Positions 34,445 through 42,836 of a DNA stretch of 64,000 nucleotides are shown in pieces. The first letter of the stretch is position 1. Each line of letters opens with the position of its first letter. The stretch is from Rathayibacter sp. VKM Ac-2759 (GTDB lineage: Bacteria > Actinomycetota > Actinomycetes > Actinomycetales > Microbacteriaceae), in the NCBI RefSeq assembly GCF_009834225.1, contig NZ_CP047176.1:1364001-1428000 (forward strand). The letters are read 5' to 3'. Under the pieces are notes generated by a model. That model searched no databases. It saw only the letters and a list, made by a program, of their open reading frames with translations, and had not been told where the DNA came from. The translations under genes were made by a program, and so were the position numbers.

Positions 34445-34748
34445 ACTTCTCGCTTCGCCCCCGTGCCTTCTCGACGGGGTACTTCTGTCGAGTCTTACGG
34501 AGCTTCGCAAGGACGATCTCGTCCGCGTCGACCCCGAGTCGGTCGGCAAGCAGAAGACAGTAGGTCAGCACGTCCGCGAGCTCGTCGACCGCCGAGGGCA
34601 GGTCGCCCTCGCCCCACTGGAAGCACTCGAGCAGCTCGCCGGACTCGATGCTGATGCTCTTCGCGAGATTCTCCGGCGTGTGGAACTGGGACCAGTCGCG
34701 CTCCCGCACGACCTCGCGGAGCGCGGCGAGGACGTCGTCATCGGGCAT
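34431..34748 (-). CDS. MazG-like nucleotide pyrophosphohydrolase
   Basis: 105 residues. The all-alpha NTP-pyrophosphatase core: FHTPENLAKSISIESGELLE (EExxE-type metal site) and VDELADVLTYCLLLADRLGV (ExxD). The length and SIESGELLECFQW stretch resemble the RS21-C6/dCTP pyrophosphatase branch. It would hydrolyse a (d)NTP to the monophosphate. It is the first gene of the pair with the GIY-YIG/DUF2075 protein, overlapping it by 14 bp. The C-terminus (VEKARGRSEKYDRL) is basic. Confidence 0.85.
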   Translation of the reverse strand: MPDDDVLAALREVVRERDWSQFHTPENLAKSISIESGELLECFQWGEGDLPSAVDELADVLTYCLLLADRLGVDADEIVLAKLRKTRQKYPVEKARGRSEKYDRL

Positions 34749-34950
34749 GGACGCCAACCTACAGTGCACCCGGCCGCCACACCGTTCGACGTCTTCGAGC
34801 CGTACCGCTGCACACTCACCCCGGCGCTCCGGCGCTCCGCTCGACGCCGGACGCCCGTCGCTCCGCCCCACAGCGAGGCATGCCACGATGAACCTGTACA
34901 TCACTCAGGAATCCGCCTCCCGCGGGTTCGGAGAAGGGGGAATCTCGTCC

Positions 34951-36459
34951 ATGCAATCCGACCTGCTCTGGATCGTCGTCGCCGGCATCGCCGTCGGCGT
35001 GCTGCTGCTGCTCGCCATCATCGGCTTCTTCATCTTCCGTGCCTGGTACCAGGTGCCGCAGGCCGACGAGGCGATCGTGATCGTCGGTAAGAAGCAGAAG
35101 GGCGATGACGGGCTGACGTCCAATATGACCGTCATCACGGGCGGCGGTGCCTTCGTCAACAAGCTGACCCAGCGCTCCGATCGCATCTCGCTGCGCTCCC
35201 GCCAGATCAAGATGGAGCCGGTCGCGCAGACCAAGAACGGCGTGACGATCCACCTCGCGGGCGTCGCCCTCGTCAAGATCGGCTCCACGGCCGACCAGGT
35301 GCGCGCCGCCGCCGAGCGCTTCGCCTCGCAGGACCAGTCGATCGACGTCTTCACGACCGAGCAGCTCGAGGGCGCCCTCCGCGGCGTCGTCGCGAAGCTC
35401 AGCGTCGAGGAGGTCATGCAGGACCGCCAGAAGCTCGGCGACGAGATCGCCGAGGGGATCAAGGGCGACCTGCTCGCGCAGGGCCTCGTCCTCGACTCGT
35501 TCGCCATCCAGGGCGTCACCGACCGCAACGGCTACATCGAGGCGCTCGGCGCTCAGGAGATCGAGCGCGTCCGGCGCGAGGCCGACGTCGCCCGGATCAA
35601 CGCCGCGCGCGAGGTCAAGGCCCGTCAGCTCGCCACCGACGAGGCGAACCTGATCGAGCAGACCGCCTACGACAAGAACACCGCCGCCGCGAAGTCCGAG
35701 GTCGGCCGAGCCAACGCCGAGGCCGAGCAGGCCGAGAACCTCGCCCGCGCCGAGCGCGAGCAGGCCGTCCTCGTCCAGCGTGCCGAGAACCGGCAGGCCG
35801 AGCTCGACGCCGACGTCAAGCGCGTCGCCGACGCCGAGAAGTACCGTCGCCAGACCGAGGCCGACGCCGACGCCTACGGCCGCGAGAAGAAGGCCTCGAC
35901 CGATCGTCAGGTCGCGCAGCAGGTGTCCGACGCCGAGGCCTACGCCGTCCAGCGTCAGGCCGAGGCACGCCAGGCCTCGGCCGCTGCTGAGGCGGCCGCC
36001 CTCAGTGCCCGCGCTGAGGCCGAGGCCCACGCCCTGCGGGCCAAGGCCGGCGCCGAGGCCGAGGCCCTGCGCGCGAACGCCACCGCCGAGGCGGAGGCCA
36101 TCCGCGCCAAGGGAGAGGCGAGCGCGGCTGCGATCCAGGCCGAGGCGGAGGCGCTCCGCGAGAACCAGGAGGCGATCCTGGGCCGCGAGCTGATCGGCCA
36201 GCTCCCCTCCCTGATGGCGGAGTTCGCGAAGGGCTACCAGAACGTCGGCACCGTCACCCTGATCGGAGGCGACACCGCCGGCACCCACATCGCCCGCGAG
36301 CAGGCGGCGAGCCTCGCCGCCACGTTCGACAGCGTCAAGTCGGCGACCGGTGTCGACCTCGGCGCGATCCTGCAGGGCCAGGCCTTCGGCCGCGGCGTGG
36401 CGTCGACCTCCGGAGCGTCGGAGCCCGCCGACCCGACCGTCATCCCCTCGACGAGCTGA
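34951..36459 (+). CDS. Flotillin-like SPFH/Band 7 protein
   Basis: 502 residues. One N-terminal membrane helix (WIVVAGIAVGVLLLLAIIGF), an SPFH domain to about residue 190 (YQVPQADEAIVIVGKKQ at its start), a long Ala/Glu/Arg coiled coil (about 195-430) and a flexible tail. Flotillins scaffold functional membrane microdomains. The ATG at 34951 is chosen because AAGGGGG lies 10 nt upstream and the membrane helix then starts at once; an in-frame ATG at 34888 is possible. No NfeD partner gene is adjacent. Confidence 0.87.
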   Translation: MQSDLLWIVVAGIAVGVLLLLAIIGFFIFRAWYQVPQADEAIVIVGKKQKGDDGLTSNMTVITGGGAFVNKLTQRSDRISLRSRQIKMEPVAQTKNGVTIHLAGVALVKIGSTADQVRAAAERFASQDQSIDVFTTEQLEGALRGVVAKLSVEEVMQDRQKLGDEIAEGIKGDLLAQGLVLDSFAIQGVTDRNGYIEALGAQEIERVRREADVARINAAREVKARQLATDEANLIEQTAYDKNTAAAKSEVGRANAEAEQAENLARAEREQAVLVQRAENRQAELDADVKRVADAEKYRRQTEADADAYGREKKASTDRQVAQQVSDAEAYAVQRQAEARQASAAAEAAALSARAEAEAHALRAKAGAEAEALRANATAEAEAIRAKGEASAAAIQAEAEALRENQEAILGRELIGQLPSLMAEFAKGYQNVGTVTLIGGDTAGTHIAREQAASLAATFDSVKSATGVDLGAILQGQAFGRGVASTSGASEPADPTVIPSTS

Positions 36460-36466
36460 CGACCGA

Positions 36467-36503
36467 GGCGTCCCGCCCGCGACATCCTTGCGGGCGGGAC
36501 GCC
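36467..36503 (+). terminator. Rho-independent terminator after the flotillin gene
   Basis: GGCGTCCCGCCCGC (36467-36480) pairs perfectly with GCGGGCGGGACGCC (36490-36503) over a 9-nt loop, 8 bp after the stop. Confidence 0.85.
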
Positions 36504-36606
36504 CGTCGGACCGACTCGACACTCGATCGGCCCCCGGCTCGCTGCCGCACCGGGGTCACCCGAGCGGCTGATCCCCGCGACAGCGGCGCCTCGTTACGCT
36601 CGACGG

Positions 36607-36960
36607 ATGTTCGCAGGACTCGCAGGCTGGCACCTCGTCATCATCGCCGTCATCGTCTCGCCCGTGCTCATCGCGGCGATCGGCATCCCGATCGCCGTCG
36701 CGCAGGGCCGGGCCCGACGCGACGCCGGCCTCGTGACGAATCCGCGCCTCAATCCGCTCTCGATCGCCGCTTTCGTCTCCGCGTTCCTGATCGGCATCGT
36801 GGGTGTGGTCCTCGGCCATGTGGCCCGGTCGCAGATCCGCAGGAGCGGGGAAGCGGGCTGGGGCTTCGCCACGTTCGCGCTGTTCCTCGGCTACTGGGCT
36901 ACAGCGGTCACCCTGCTCGGCGTGGTGTCGGTCGTCGGCGCGGCGCTCTGGCAGAGCTGA
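36607..36960 (+). CDS. DUF4190 domain membrane protein
   Basis: 117 residues with three hydrophobic segments: WHLVIIAVIVSPVLIAAIGI, then LSIAAFVSAFLIGIVGVVLG and GWGFATFALFLGYWATAVTL. The LGHVARSQIRRSGEAGW block is the DUF4190 core. Function unknown; probably a small integral membrane protein. It is the intact paralogue of the gene at 31431. The ATG start lies 6 nt after a -10-like TTACGCT, so the mRNA may be leaderless. Confidence 0.78.
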   Translation: MFAGLAGWHLVIIAVIVSPVLIAAIGIPIAVAQGRARRDAGLVTNPRLNPLSIAAFVSAFLIGIVGVVLGHVARSQIRRSGEAGWGFATFALFLGYWATAVTLLGVVSVVGAALWQS

Positions 36961-37006
36961 CGCGCTCGCCGACCTCCGCCGGGCCCGCACCGGATCCCGT
37001 TCCGCG

Positions 37007-37474
37007 TCAGCCGAGCTCCTTGCGCATCTGCACCGCCGTCGTCTCGTAGCCGAGCGACTCGTACAGCCCTCGAGCCGCCGTGTTGAAGCCGAAGACGTTC
37101 AGCGCGAGCGCGCTGCCACCGCGGGCCGCGACGTGCTCCTCCGCCAGCAGCATCGCCGCCCGGCCCACGCCGCGGCCGCGCTCGGCGGCGTCGACCTGCA
37201 CATCCCACACCCAGAAGACGCCGTCCAGGTCGCTGGGGTGCGGGCCGAGCCAGATCGTGCCAACAGGTCGTTCCCGGTCGAGGATCACCAGCACGTCGTG
37301 CCCCGGGGCCGGGGCTCCGCCCGGGAAGTACTTCTCGTACGAGGCGTCCGCGTTGCGGGTCGCCGCCGCCTCGTCGTCACCGGAGCGGATCCGGTCGGTG
37401 ATGTACTCCGCGCGCTGAGCCTGCATCCAGGCGGCGAGAGCGGAGGCGGACAGGGGCGAGAGCGAGACGGTCAC
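37007..37474 (-). CDS. GNAT-family N-acetyltransferase
   Basis: 155 residues. Acetyl-CoA site VQVDAAERGRGVGRAAMLLA (the RGxGxG/A loop) and the C-terminal LNVFGFNTAARGLYESLGYE, both typical of GNAT enzymes. The substrate is not evident. The GTG at 37474 is the only in-frame start that keeps the whole domain, although the GGAGG upstream is only 1 nt away. It lies downstream of the APC permease on the same strand, separated by a 20-bp perfect inverted repeat. Confidence 0.83.
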   Translation of the reverse strand: MTVSLSPLSASALAAWMQAQRAEYITDRIRSGDDEAAATRNADASYEKYFPGGAPAPGHDVLVILDRERPVGTIWLGPHPSDLDGVFWVWDVQVDAAERGRGVGRAAMLLAEEHVAARGGSALALNVFGFNTAARGLYESLGYETTAVQMRKELG

Positions 37475-37491
37475 CCCTCCACCGTGCCACG

Positions 37492-37550
37492 TCGATCCGT
37501 CACGAACGGCTCCCTCCCCGCAGTCGAGGCAGCCGTTCGTGACGGATCGA
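37492..37550. terminator. Perfect 20-bp inverted repeat (terminator or attenuator)
   Basis: The arm 37492-37511 (tcgatccgtcacgaacggct) is repeated in exact reverse complement at 37531-37550, with a 19-nt loop. It starts 8 bp after the APC permease stop and ends 18 bp before the acetyltransferase start. The stem is longer than most terminators and lacks an obvious T tract. Confidence 0.6.
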
Positions 37551-37557
37551 TCGAGCG

Positions 37558-38901
37558 CTACGAGCGGTCGGCGTGCGCCTTCTTGCCGAAGCGGGTCGCG
37601 AGGAACAGCACGGTGCCGACCACCGCGTACGCGAGCGCGCCGAGCCAGACCGGGCCGGTCTGCTGGGTCAGCAGCACGATGCTCGCGATGATCGCCAGGA
37701 CCGGCACCACCCGCGGCACCGAGAAGTGAGCGTGGTCGACCTTGTCCTTCTTCAGCACCAGCACCGAGACGTTCGCCGAGATGAAGACCAGCAGGAGCAG
37801 CAGCACGGTGGTCTCGGCGAGCGTTCCCACGTCGCCGACGAGGCTGAGGACGGCGGTCGCGACGCCGACTGCGACGATCGACACCCACGGGGTGCGGCGC
37901 TGGGGCAGCACGTAGCCGAAGGCGGTCGGCAGCAGGCCGGAGGAGGCCAGCCCGAACCCGACGCGGCTCGCCATCACCATGAACAGCAGCGCTCCGTTCG
38001 CGATCGCGACCAGCGCGATCAGGCCGAACAGCCACGGCGGCACCGCCACTCCGCTGGCCGCGACCACGTCGAGCAGGGGCCCGGTCGACTCCCCGAGCTC
38101 GTCGATCGGCAGCACGATGACGGCGCCGAGGGCGATCAGGAGGTAGACCACGGCGGCCGTGAACAGGGCCGCGAAGAGCGCGCGCGGGTAGACCTTGGAC
38201 GGGTTGCGCACCTCCTCCGCCATGTTGGCCGCGGCTTCGAAGCCGAGGAACGAGAAGAAGGCGACGATGGAGGCGGCGAAGGCGCCCTGCAGCGGTGCCA
38301 CATCGGGGTTGAACTCGAAGATGCGCGAGGGGTCGCCGTTGCCGCCGCCGAAGAAGACCGCGGCGCAGACGATCACGATGACGAGACCGCTGACCTCGAT
38401 GACCGAGGCGACGAGGTTCGCGGTGAGCGACTCCTTCACGCCGCGCAGGTTGATCAGCGTCAGCAGCAGGATGAAGACGATGGCGGTCGGAGCGGGCGGT
38501 ACATCGAGCAGCGCCCCCAGGTAGTCGCCGGCGAACGCGTTCGCGAGCGAGGCGGCGGTCGTGATGCCCGACGCCATCATCAGGAAGCCGACGAGGAACG
38601 ACAGGTACGGCTTGCCGAACGCACGGTCGACGTAGCGGGCCGCGCCGCCCGCGTGCGGGTACTTCGTGATCAGCTCGGCGTAGGTGCCCGCCGTGAGCAG
38701 CGCGATGACGAGGGCGATGAGCAGGGGCAGCCAGATGACGCCTCCGACATCGTTCGCCATCGTGCCGACGAGCGTGTAGATGCCGGCGCCGAGGGTGTCG
38801 CCGACGATGAAGGCGAAGAGGAGCGGGCCGGTGATGACCTTCTTGAGCGATCCACCGCCCTTCGAGGGAGCGGCCGCAGCGGTGTTCGTCGTTTCGGTCA
38901 T
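37558..38901 (-). CDS. APC-family amino acid permease
   Basis: 447 residues, about 12 membrane helices. Helix 1 has FIVGDTLGAGIYTLVG, the GxG substrate-binding break of APC transporters; EELRNPSK-like AEEVRNPSKVYPRA follows helix 6; and QRRTPWVSI precedes helix 9. Imports an amino acid or related amine using the ion gradient. Specificity is not evident. Upstream, 102 bp of unannotated DNA contain no clear promoter. Confidence 0.87.
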   Translation of the reverse strand: MTETTNTAAAAPSKGGGSLKKVITGPLLFAFIVGDTLGAGIYTLVGTMANDVGGVIWLPLLIALVIALLTAGTYAELITKYPHAGGAARYVDRAFGKPYLSFLVGFLMMASGITTAASLANAFAGDYLGALLDVPPAPTAIVFILLLTLINLRGVKESLTANLVASVIEVSGLVIVIVCAAVFFGGGNGDPSRIFEFNPDVAPLQGAFAASIVAFFSFLGFEAAANMAEEVRNPSKVYPRALFAALFTAAVVYLLIALGAVIVLPIDELGESTGPLLDVVAASGVAVPPWLFGLIALVAIANGALLFMVMASRVGFGLASSGLLPTAFGYVLPQRRTPWVSIVAVGVATAVLSLVGDVGTLAETTVLLLLLVFISANVSVLVLKKDKVDHAHFSVPRVVPVLAIIASIVLLTQQTGPVWLGALAYAVVGTVLFLATRFGKKAHADRS

Positions 38902-39003
38902 CCGGCAACTCCACCGATCCGGCGCGCCGCACGCAACCCCTACCGCGCGATCGCTGCGAGAGTTCTCACGATCGAAACACGGGTGAGCGGCCCGCCCGGG
39001 GCG

Positions 39004-39858
39004 TCAGCGCGGTTCGACAGGGGAGCTCGGTTTCGGCGTCGAGGGCGACGGCGGCGCCGAGGTCGGTGCCGGAGCGGACGTCGCCGTCGAGGTCGGAGCG
39101 GTCGTCGGGAATCCGCTTCCCGGCTGGTAGCCGCCGGGCACCGGAGTCGGCATCGAGTACGGGCCGGCCGCCACCGTGACGGTCCCCTGCAGCACGGGAG
39201 CGTCGTCGCCGCTGATCGCGCCGCTGCCGGCGAGCGGCGACAGCGCGAAGGAGAAGGCGGTGTCCGGGCTGCCGTAGGGCCGCTGGAAGATCGCGACGTC
39301 GCTGTGGCCGGCCTGACCGGAGGCGGCGAGGCCCTGCACCGAGACGGTCCGGCTCGCACTCCAGCGCAGGCCCAGGTACCAGTTCCCCCCGTCGTTGACC
39401 CCGCCGTTCGTGATCAGTCTCTCCGGGCTGGAGGTGCGAGGGCCGTCGACGGCGCTCCACGCGCCGACCACGACTCCGGCCGACGCCGCCGGAGCGACCA
39501 GGACCGCGCTCAGCAGTGATGCGGCGAGAGCCGCGGCCTCGGCTCGGGCGGGCGCACCGTCGAGGTACTGGCCCCACACGACCGTGATGTCGACGGTGCA
39601 CGTCTCGACGAAGGCGACCGACGCGGCGGGAGTGCGCCCCGCGGTCTCCTGGAACGCGAAGCCGGTGTAGTCGATCAGGCCGCCGGAGGACAGGCCTCTG
39701 CCTGCTCGAGCGGCGATGTTCCATCCGTCCTGCTCGGAGGAGGGAGACACCGAGGCGGCCGCGGCGGGAGCGGCGACGGCGAGCGCGACGACGGGCGCGC
39801 TCCAGAGGGCGAGGGCGGAGACGCTGCGGCGGGAGGGCGCGTCGAGGACAGGGTTCAC
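39004..39858 (-). CDS. Secreted protein of unknown function, Tat-like signal peptide
   Basis: 284 residues from the GTG at 39858 (GGAG 6 nt upstream). The N-terminus APSRRSVSALALWSAPVVAL ends AAPAAAASVS, a signal peptide with twin arginines close to a Tat motif and an AxA cleavage site. The mature part is Gly/Ala/Ser-rich with WGQYLDG, NWYLGLRWSAS and repeated aromatic positions that suggest a beta-sandwich. The C-terminal 40 residues are Pro/Ser/Thr-rich, like a wall-spanning linker. I do not recognise a family. It is divergent from the M20 peptidase. Confidence 0.65.
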   Translation of the reverse strand: MNPVLDAPSRRSVSALALWSAPVVALAVAAPAAAASVSPSSEQDGWNIAARAGRGLSSGGLIDYTGFAFQETAGRTPAASVAFVETCTVDITVVWGQYLDGAPARAEAAALAASLLSAVLVAPAASAGVVVGAWSAVDGPRTSSPERLITNGGVNDGGNWYLGLRWSASRTVSVQGLAASGQAGHSDVAIFQRPYGSPDTAFSFALSPLAGSGAISGDDAPVLQGTVTVAAGPYSMPTPVPGGYQPGSGFPTTAPTSTATSAPAPTSAPPSPSTPKPSSPVEPR

Positions 39859-39982
39859 GGGAGCTCCAGGGTGAGCGGGGAGGGGGCGCTCCACCGTGGC
39901 AGACGAGAACGTCCGCGGAGACCCCCTGTTAAGCACTCCGATGCGCCACGATGGGCGCACGCTCCGACGGATCGAGGACCCT

Positions 39983-41308
39983 GTGAACGACGTCATCCCG
40001 CGCCCCGGCATCGCCGACCGGCTCTCCCGGCTCCTCCGAGTGCGCACGGTCTCGGCCGAGCTGCAGAGCGCAGACGAGTTCCTCTCGGTCCTGCGCGAGC
40101 TCTACCCCCTGGCGCACGACCGCCTCGAGCTCGAGCGCATCACCGATCGCGGGCTGCTCTACCGCTGGCGGGGCCGCGAGTCGAGCGCGCCTCCGCTGAT
40201 GCTGATGGCGCACTTCGACGTCGTGCCCGTCGAGGACCCGGACGCGTGGACGCATCCTCCGTTCGAGGGCGTCGTCACGTCCGGGTCGGTGTGGGGCAGG
40301 GGAGCGCTCGACGACAAGGGCCCGCTCGTGGTCGTGCTCGAGGCCGTCGAGAACCTGCTGGCCGCGGGTGTCACCCCGGCGCGGGACGTGCTGCTGGCGT
40401 TCGGCGGCGACGAGGAGGTGCGCGGGGCGGCCGCGCAGGCGATCGCGACGACGCTGAGCGGGCGCGGCGTCGTGCCGTGGCTCGTGCTCGACGAGGGCAG
40501 CGCGGTGGTCGAGTCCCCGCTGCCCGGGGTGGTCGGCGCCGTCGCGATGATCGGCGTCGGCGAGAAGGGGCTGCTCACGCTGCGGCTGACGGCGCGCAGC
40601 AGCGGTGGTCACGCCTCCGCTCCGCCCCGTCTGACCGCGATCGGCAGGATCTCGCGCGCGGTGACGCGGCTGACTCCCTCGACGTTCCCGGCGAGGGTTC
40701 CGGAGGCTCTCGCGAGCGCGTTCTCGCTGCTCGCCGCCCGCGCACCCGGCCGCGCGGGCGCCGTGTACCGCGCCCTCGGGTCGCGGCCCAGGCTCGCGGC
40801 TCCGGTCCTCGCGCGCCTGGGCGGCGAACCGGCCGCGCTCGTGCGCACCACGATCGCGCCGACCATGCTGCGAGCAGGCACGGCCGACAACGTCCTCGCC
40901 GCGGAGGCGTCCGTCACCCTGAACCTGCGGCTCGCGCCCGGCGAGACGGTGAGCGGCGCGGTGGAGAAGGTCCGCCGGCGCGTGCGCGACTCCGAGATCA
41001 CCGTCGAGGTGGTCGCGGGGGAGGACCCCTCGCCGCAGTCTCCGAGCGACGGCGCACCGTTCGAGGCGCTGCGCGCGGCGCTCGCCGTCTCGCACCCCGG
41101 GGCGGCGGTCGTCCCCTACGTGATCAATGCGGCGACCGACTCGCGGCACGTGCACCGCTCCGCCCCCGCGGTGTACCGCTTCGCGCCGCTGGTGATGTCG
41201 CGGCAGCAGCGCGCCGGCATCCACGGCGTCGACGAGCGCGTCGACGTCGTGGCGCTCGAGCAGGGCGAGGTCTTCCACCGTGCTCTGATCTCGGGTCTGA
41301 CGGCGTGA
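39983..41308 (+). CDS. M20-family metallopeptidase
   Basis: 441 residues. Zinc ligands: LMAHFDVVPVE (His, Asp), GRGALDDKGPLV (bridging Asp) and FGGDEEVRG (catalytic Glu-Glu), then LDEGS, and near the end NAATDSRHV with the last region. The dimerisation domain lies between about residues 190 and 300. Members cleave dipeptides or deacylate amino acids; no signal peptide, so cytosolic. The GTG at 39983 has GAGG at the right distance; an ATG at 39941 is an alternative. It overlaps the MFS gene as GTGA. Confidence 0.87.
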   Translation: MNDVIPRPGIADRLSRLLRVRTVSAELQSADEFLSVLRELYPLAHDRLELERITDRGLLYRWRGRESSAPPLMLMAHFDVVPVEDPDAWTHPPFEGVVTSGSVWGRGALDDKGPLVVVLEAVENLLAAGVTPARDVLLAFGGDEEVRGAAAQAIATTLSGRGVVPWLVLDEGSAVVESPLPGVVGAVAMIGVGEKGLLTLRLTARSSGGHASAPPRLTAIGRISRAVTRLTPSTFPARVPEALASAFSLLAARAPGRAGAVYRALGSRPRLAAPVLARLGGEPAALVRTTIAPTMLRAGTADNVLAAEASVTLNLRLAPGETVSGAVEKVRRRVRDSEITVEVVAGEDPSPQSPSDGAPFEALRAALAVSHPGAAVVPYVINAATDSRHVHRSAPAVYRFAPLVMSRQQRAGIHGVDERVDVVALEQGEVFHRALISGLTA

Positions 41309-42747
41309 CGCGCGAGCGGGTGAGCGTCGGCACCCTCGCGTCCGTGGTCGGTGTGCTCGTCGTGGTCGAGTTCACCAGCGGCGTGCTGCAGGGCTGGTAC
41401 ACGCCGATGCTCACCGACATCGCGCGGAGCCTCGACATCCGCGACGCCGACGTCAACTGGTTCGAGGGTGCGCAGCTGCTGCTCGCGGCCCTCGTCGTGC
41501 CGGCGTTCGCGCGGCTCGGCGACATGCTCGGCCACAAGCGCATGCTGCTCTGGTCGACCGCGCTGACGGCCCTCGCCTCCCTCGCTCTGCCGTTCGCCGG
41601 CTCCTTCGCGCCGTTCCTGGTGGCGTGGGCGCTGCAGGGCTTCTACGTCGTGTGGCTGCCCCTGCAGATCGCGCTGATCTGGTCGCGGTCGAGGAGCCTC
41701 GCGAACCGCGCCGCCGTGACGGCCGCGGCCGCGGGCCTCCTGGTCGGCGCGCTCGAGCTCGGCGCGATCACCGGCGCCCTGCTCGGCGGGGCGCTCGTCG
41801 GCGCGCTGCCGCTGCCGGTGGTGCTGCTGATCCCCGCTCTGCTGGTCGTGCTGTGCTTCGTCGTGGTGCTGATCGGCGTGCGGGAGTCGCCGGAGCCGGC
41901 CGGCGGCCGCTTCGACGGCGCTGGGCTCGCCCTCGTGTCGGCGGGCCTCGTCGGCGCGCTCGGCGGACTCGGGCTGCTCCGCGTCCTCGGCGCGGCGAGC
42001 CCGGTGCCGTGGCTGCTCCTCGCCGCAGGGATCGGAGTGCTCGCGGTCTTCGCCCGCTTCGAGCTCCGGCAGGAGGAGCCGCTGATCGACGTGCGGATGT
42101 TCCGCTCGCCGGCGCTCGGCCCCGTCTTCCTCACCGCGGGCCTCTTCGGGGTCAGCGTGCTGGGTGCGCAGGCCCCGCTGTCGACCTTCGCGCGCACCGA
42201 CCCGGCCGTGCACGGCTACGGCCTCGGCACGACCGGCTTCACGACGTCGCTGATCATCGGCGTCTACCTGATCGCGATGATCGCCGGCGCGCTGCTCTTC
42301 GCGCCGGTCGCCCGCGCCGTCTCGCCGCGGCGGACCCTCGTCGGTGCCTCCGTCCTCGTGGCCGCCGGCTTTCTCCTGCTGATCCCGCTGAACGGCGCCT
42401 ACGCGAGCGTGACCGCGTGCATGGTCGTCGTCGGGCTCGGCTCCGGCGCGCTCGTCGCCGCCCTGCCCGCCGCTGCCGCCGCCGCGGCTCCCGCGTCGCA
42501 GACCGGAGTGGCGACCGGCCTGACCAACTCGGTCAAGACCGTCGGCGGCGCGATCGCCTCCGCGCTGTTCGGCCTCGCCCTCGTGCAGGGCGCGTCGACC
42601 GCCACCGTCAGCCCGTTCGCCGGCTACGTCACGGTCTGGGCGGTCTGCGCGGGCACCGCCCTGGCCGCGGCGGTGCTGCTGCTGCTCGTGGTGCCGCGCG
42701 TCGCGTTCACCGACGCCTCCGCCGAGAGCAGGGCGCGATCACACTGA
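41305..42747 (+). CDS. MFS transporter (DHA2-like) with an altered C-terminus
   Basis: 480 residues, about 14 helices. Helix 2 is followed by LGDMLGHKRMLLWS (motif A), and helix 1 has EFTSGVLQGWYTPML. It is translationally coupled to the M20 peptidase (GTGA). The last codons fall in a 21-bp direct repeat (42703-42723), after which the reading frame ends in AESRARSH. If the inserted cassette downstream were removed, the frame would continue through the second repeat copy and end 16 residues later, so the present tail is probably a by-product of the insertion. Substrate unknown. Confidence 0.82.
   Translation: MTRERVSVGTLASVVGVLVVVEFTSGVLQGWYTPMLTDIARSLDIRDADVNWFEGAQLLLAALVVPAFARLGDMLGHKRMLLWSTALTALASLALPFAGSFAPFLVAWALQGFYVVWLPLQIALIWSRSRSLANRAAVTAAAAGLLVGALELGAITGALLGGALVGALPLPVVLLIPALLVVLCFVVVLIGVRESPEPAGGRFDGAGLALVSAGLVGALGGLGLLRVLGAASPVPWLLLAAGIGVLAVFARFELRQEEPLIDVRMFRSPALGPVFLTAGLFGVSVLGAQAPLSTFARTDPAVHGYGLGTTGFTTSLIIGVYLIAMIAGALLFAPVARAVSPRRTLVGASVLVAAGFLLLIPLNGAYASVTACMVVVGLGSGALVAALPAAAAAAAPASQTGVATGLTNSVKTVGGAIASALFGLALVQGASTATVSPFAGYVTVWAVCAGTALAAAVLLLLVVPRVAFTDASAESRARSH
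42703..42723. repeat. 21-bp direct repeat, left copy (cassette boundary)
   Basis: gcgttcaccgacgcctccgcc, identical to 44584-44604. It lies inside the last codons of the MFS gene. Together the two copies bracket the low-G+C ATPase/TOPRIM cassette, like attachment sites or a target-site duplication. Confidence 0.85.
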
Positions 42748-42836
42748 GATGTGGTCACGTCCGGCGTCACCCGAATCGGCGAGCAGGCCGAACCCCTAAA
42801 CTGACGTCGAAAAGCGACAGGAAGAAGAGGATCGCC

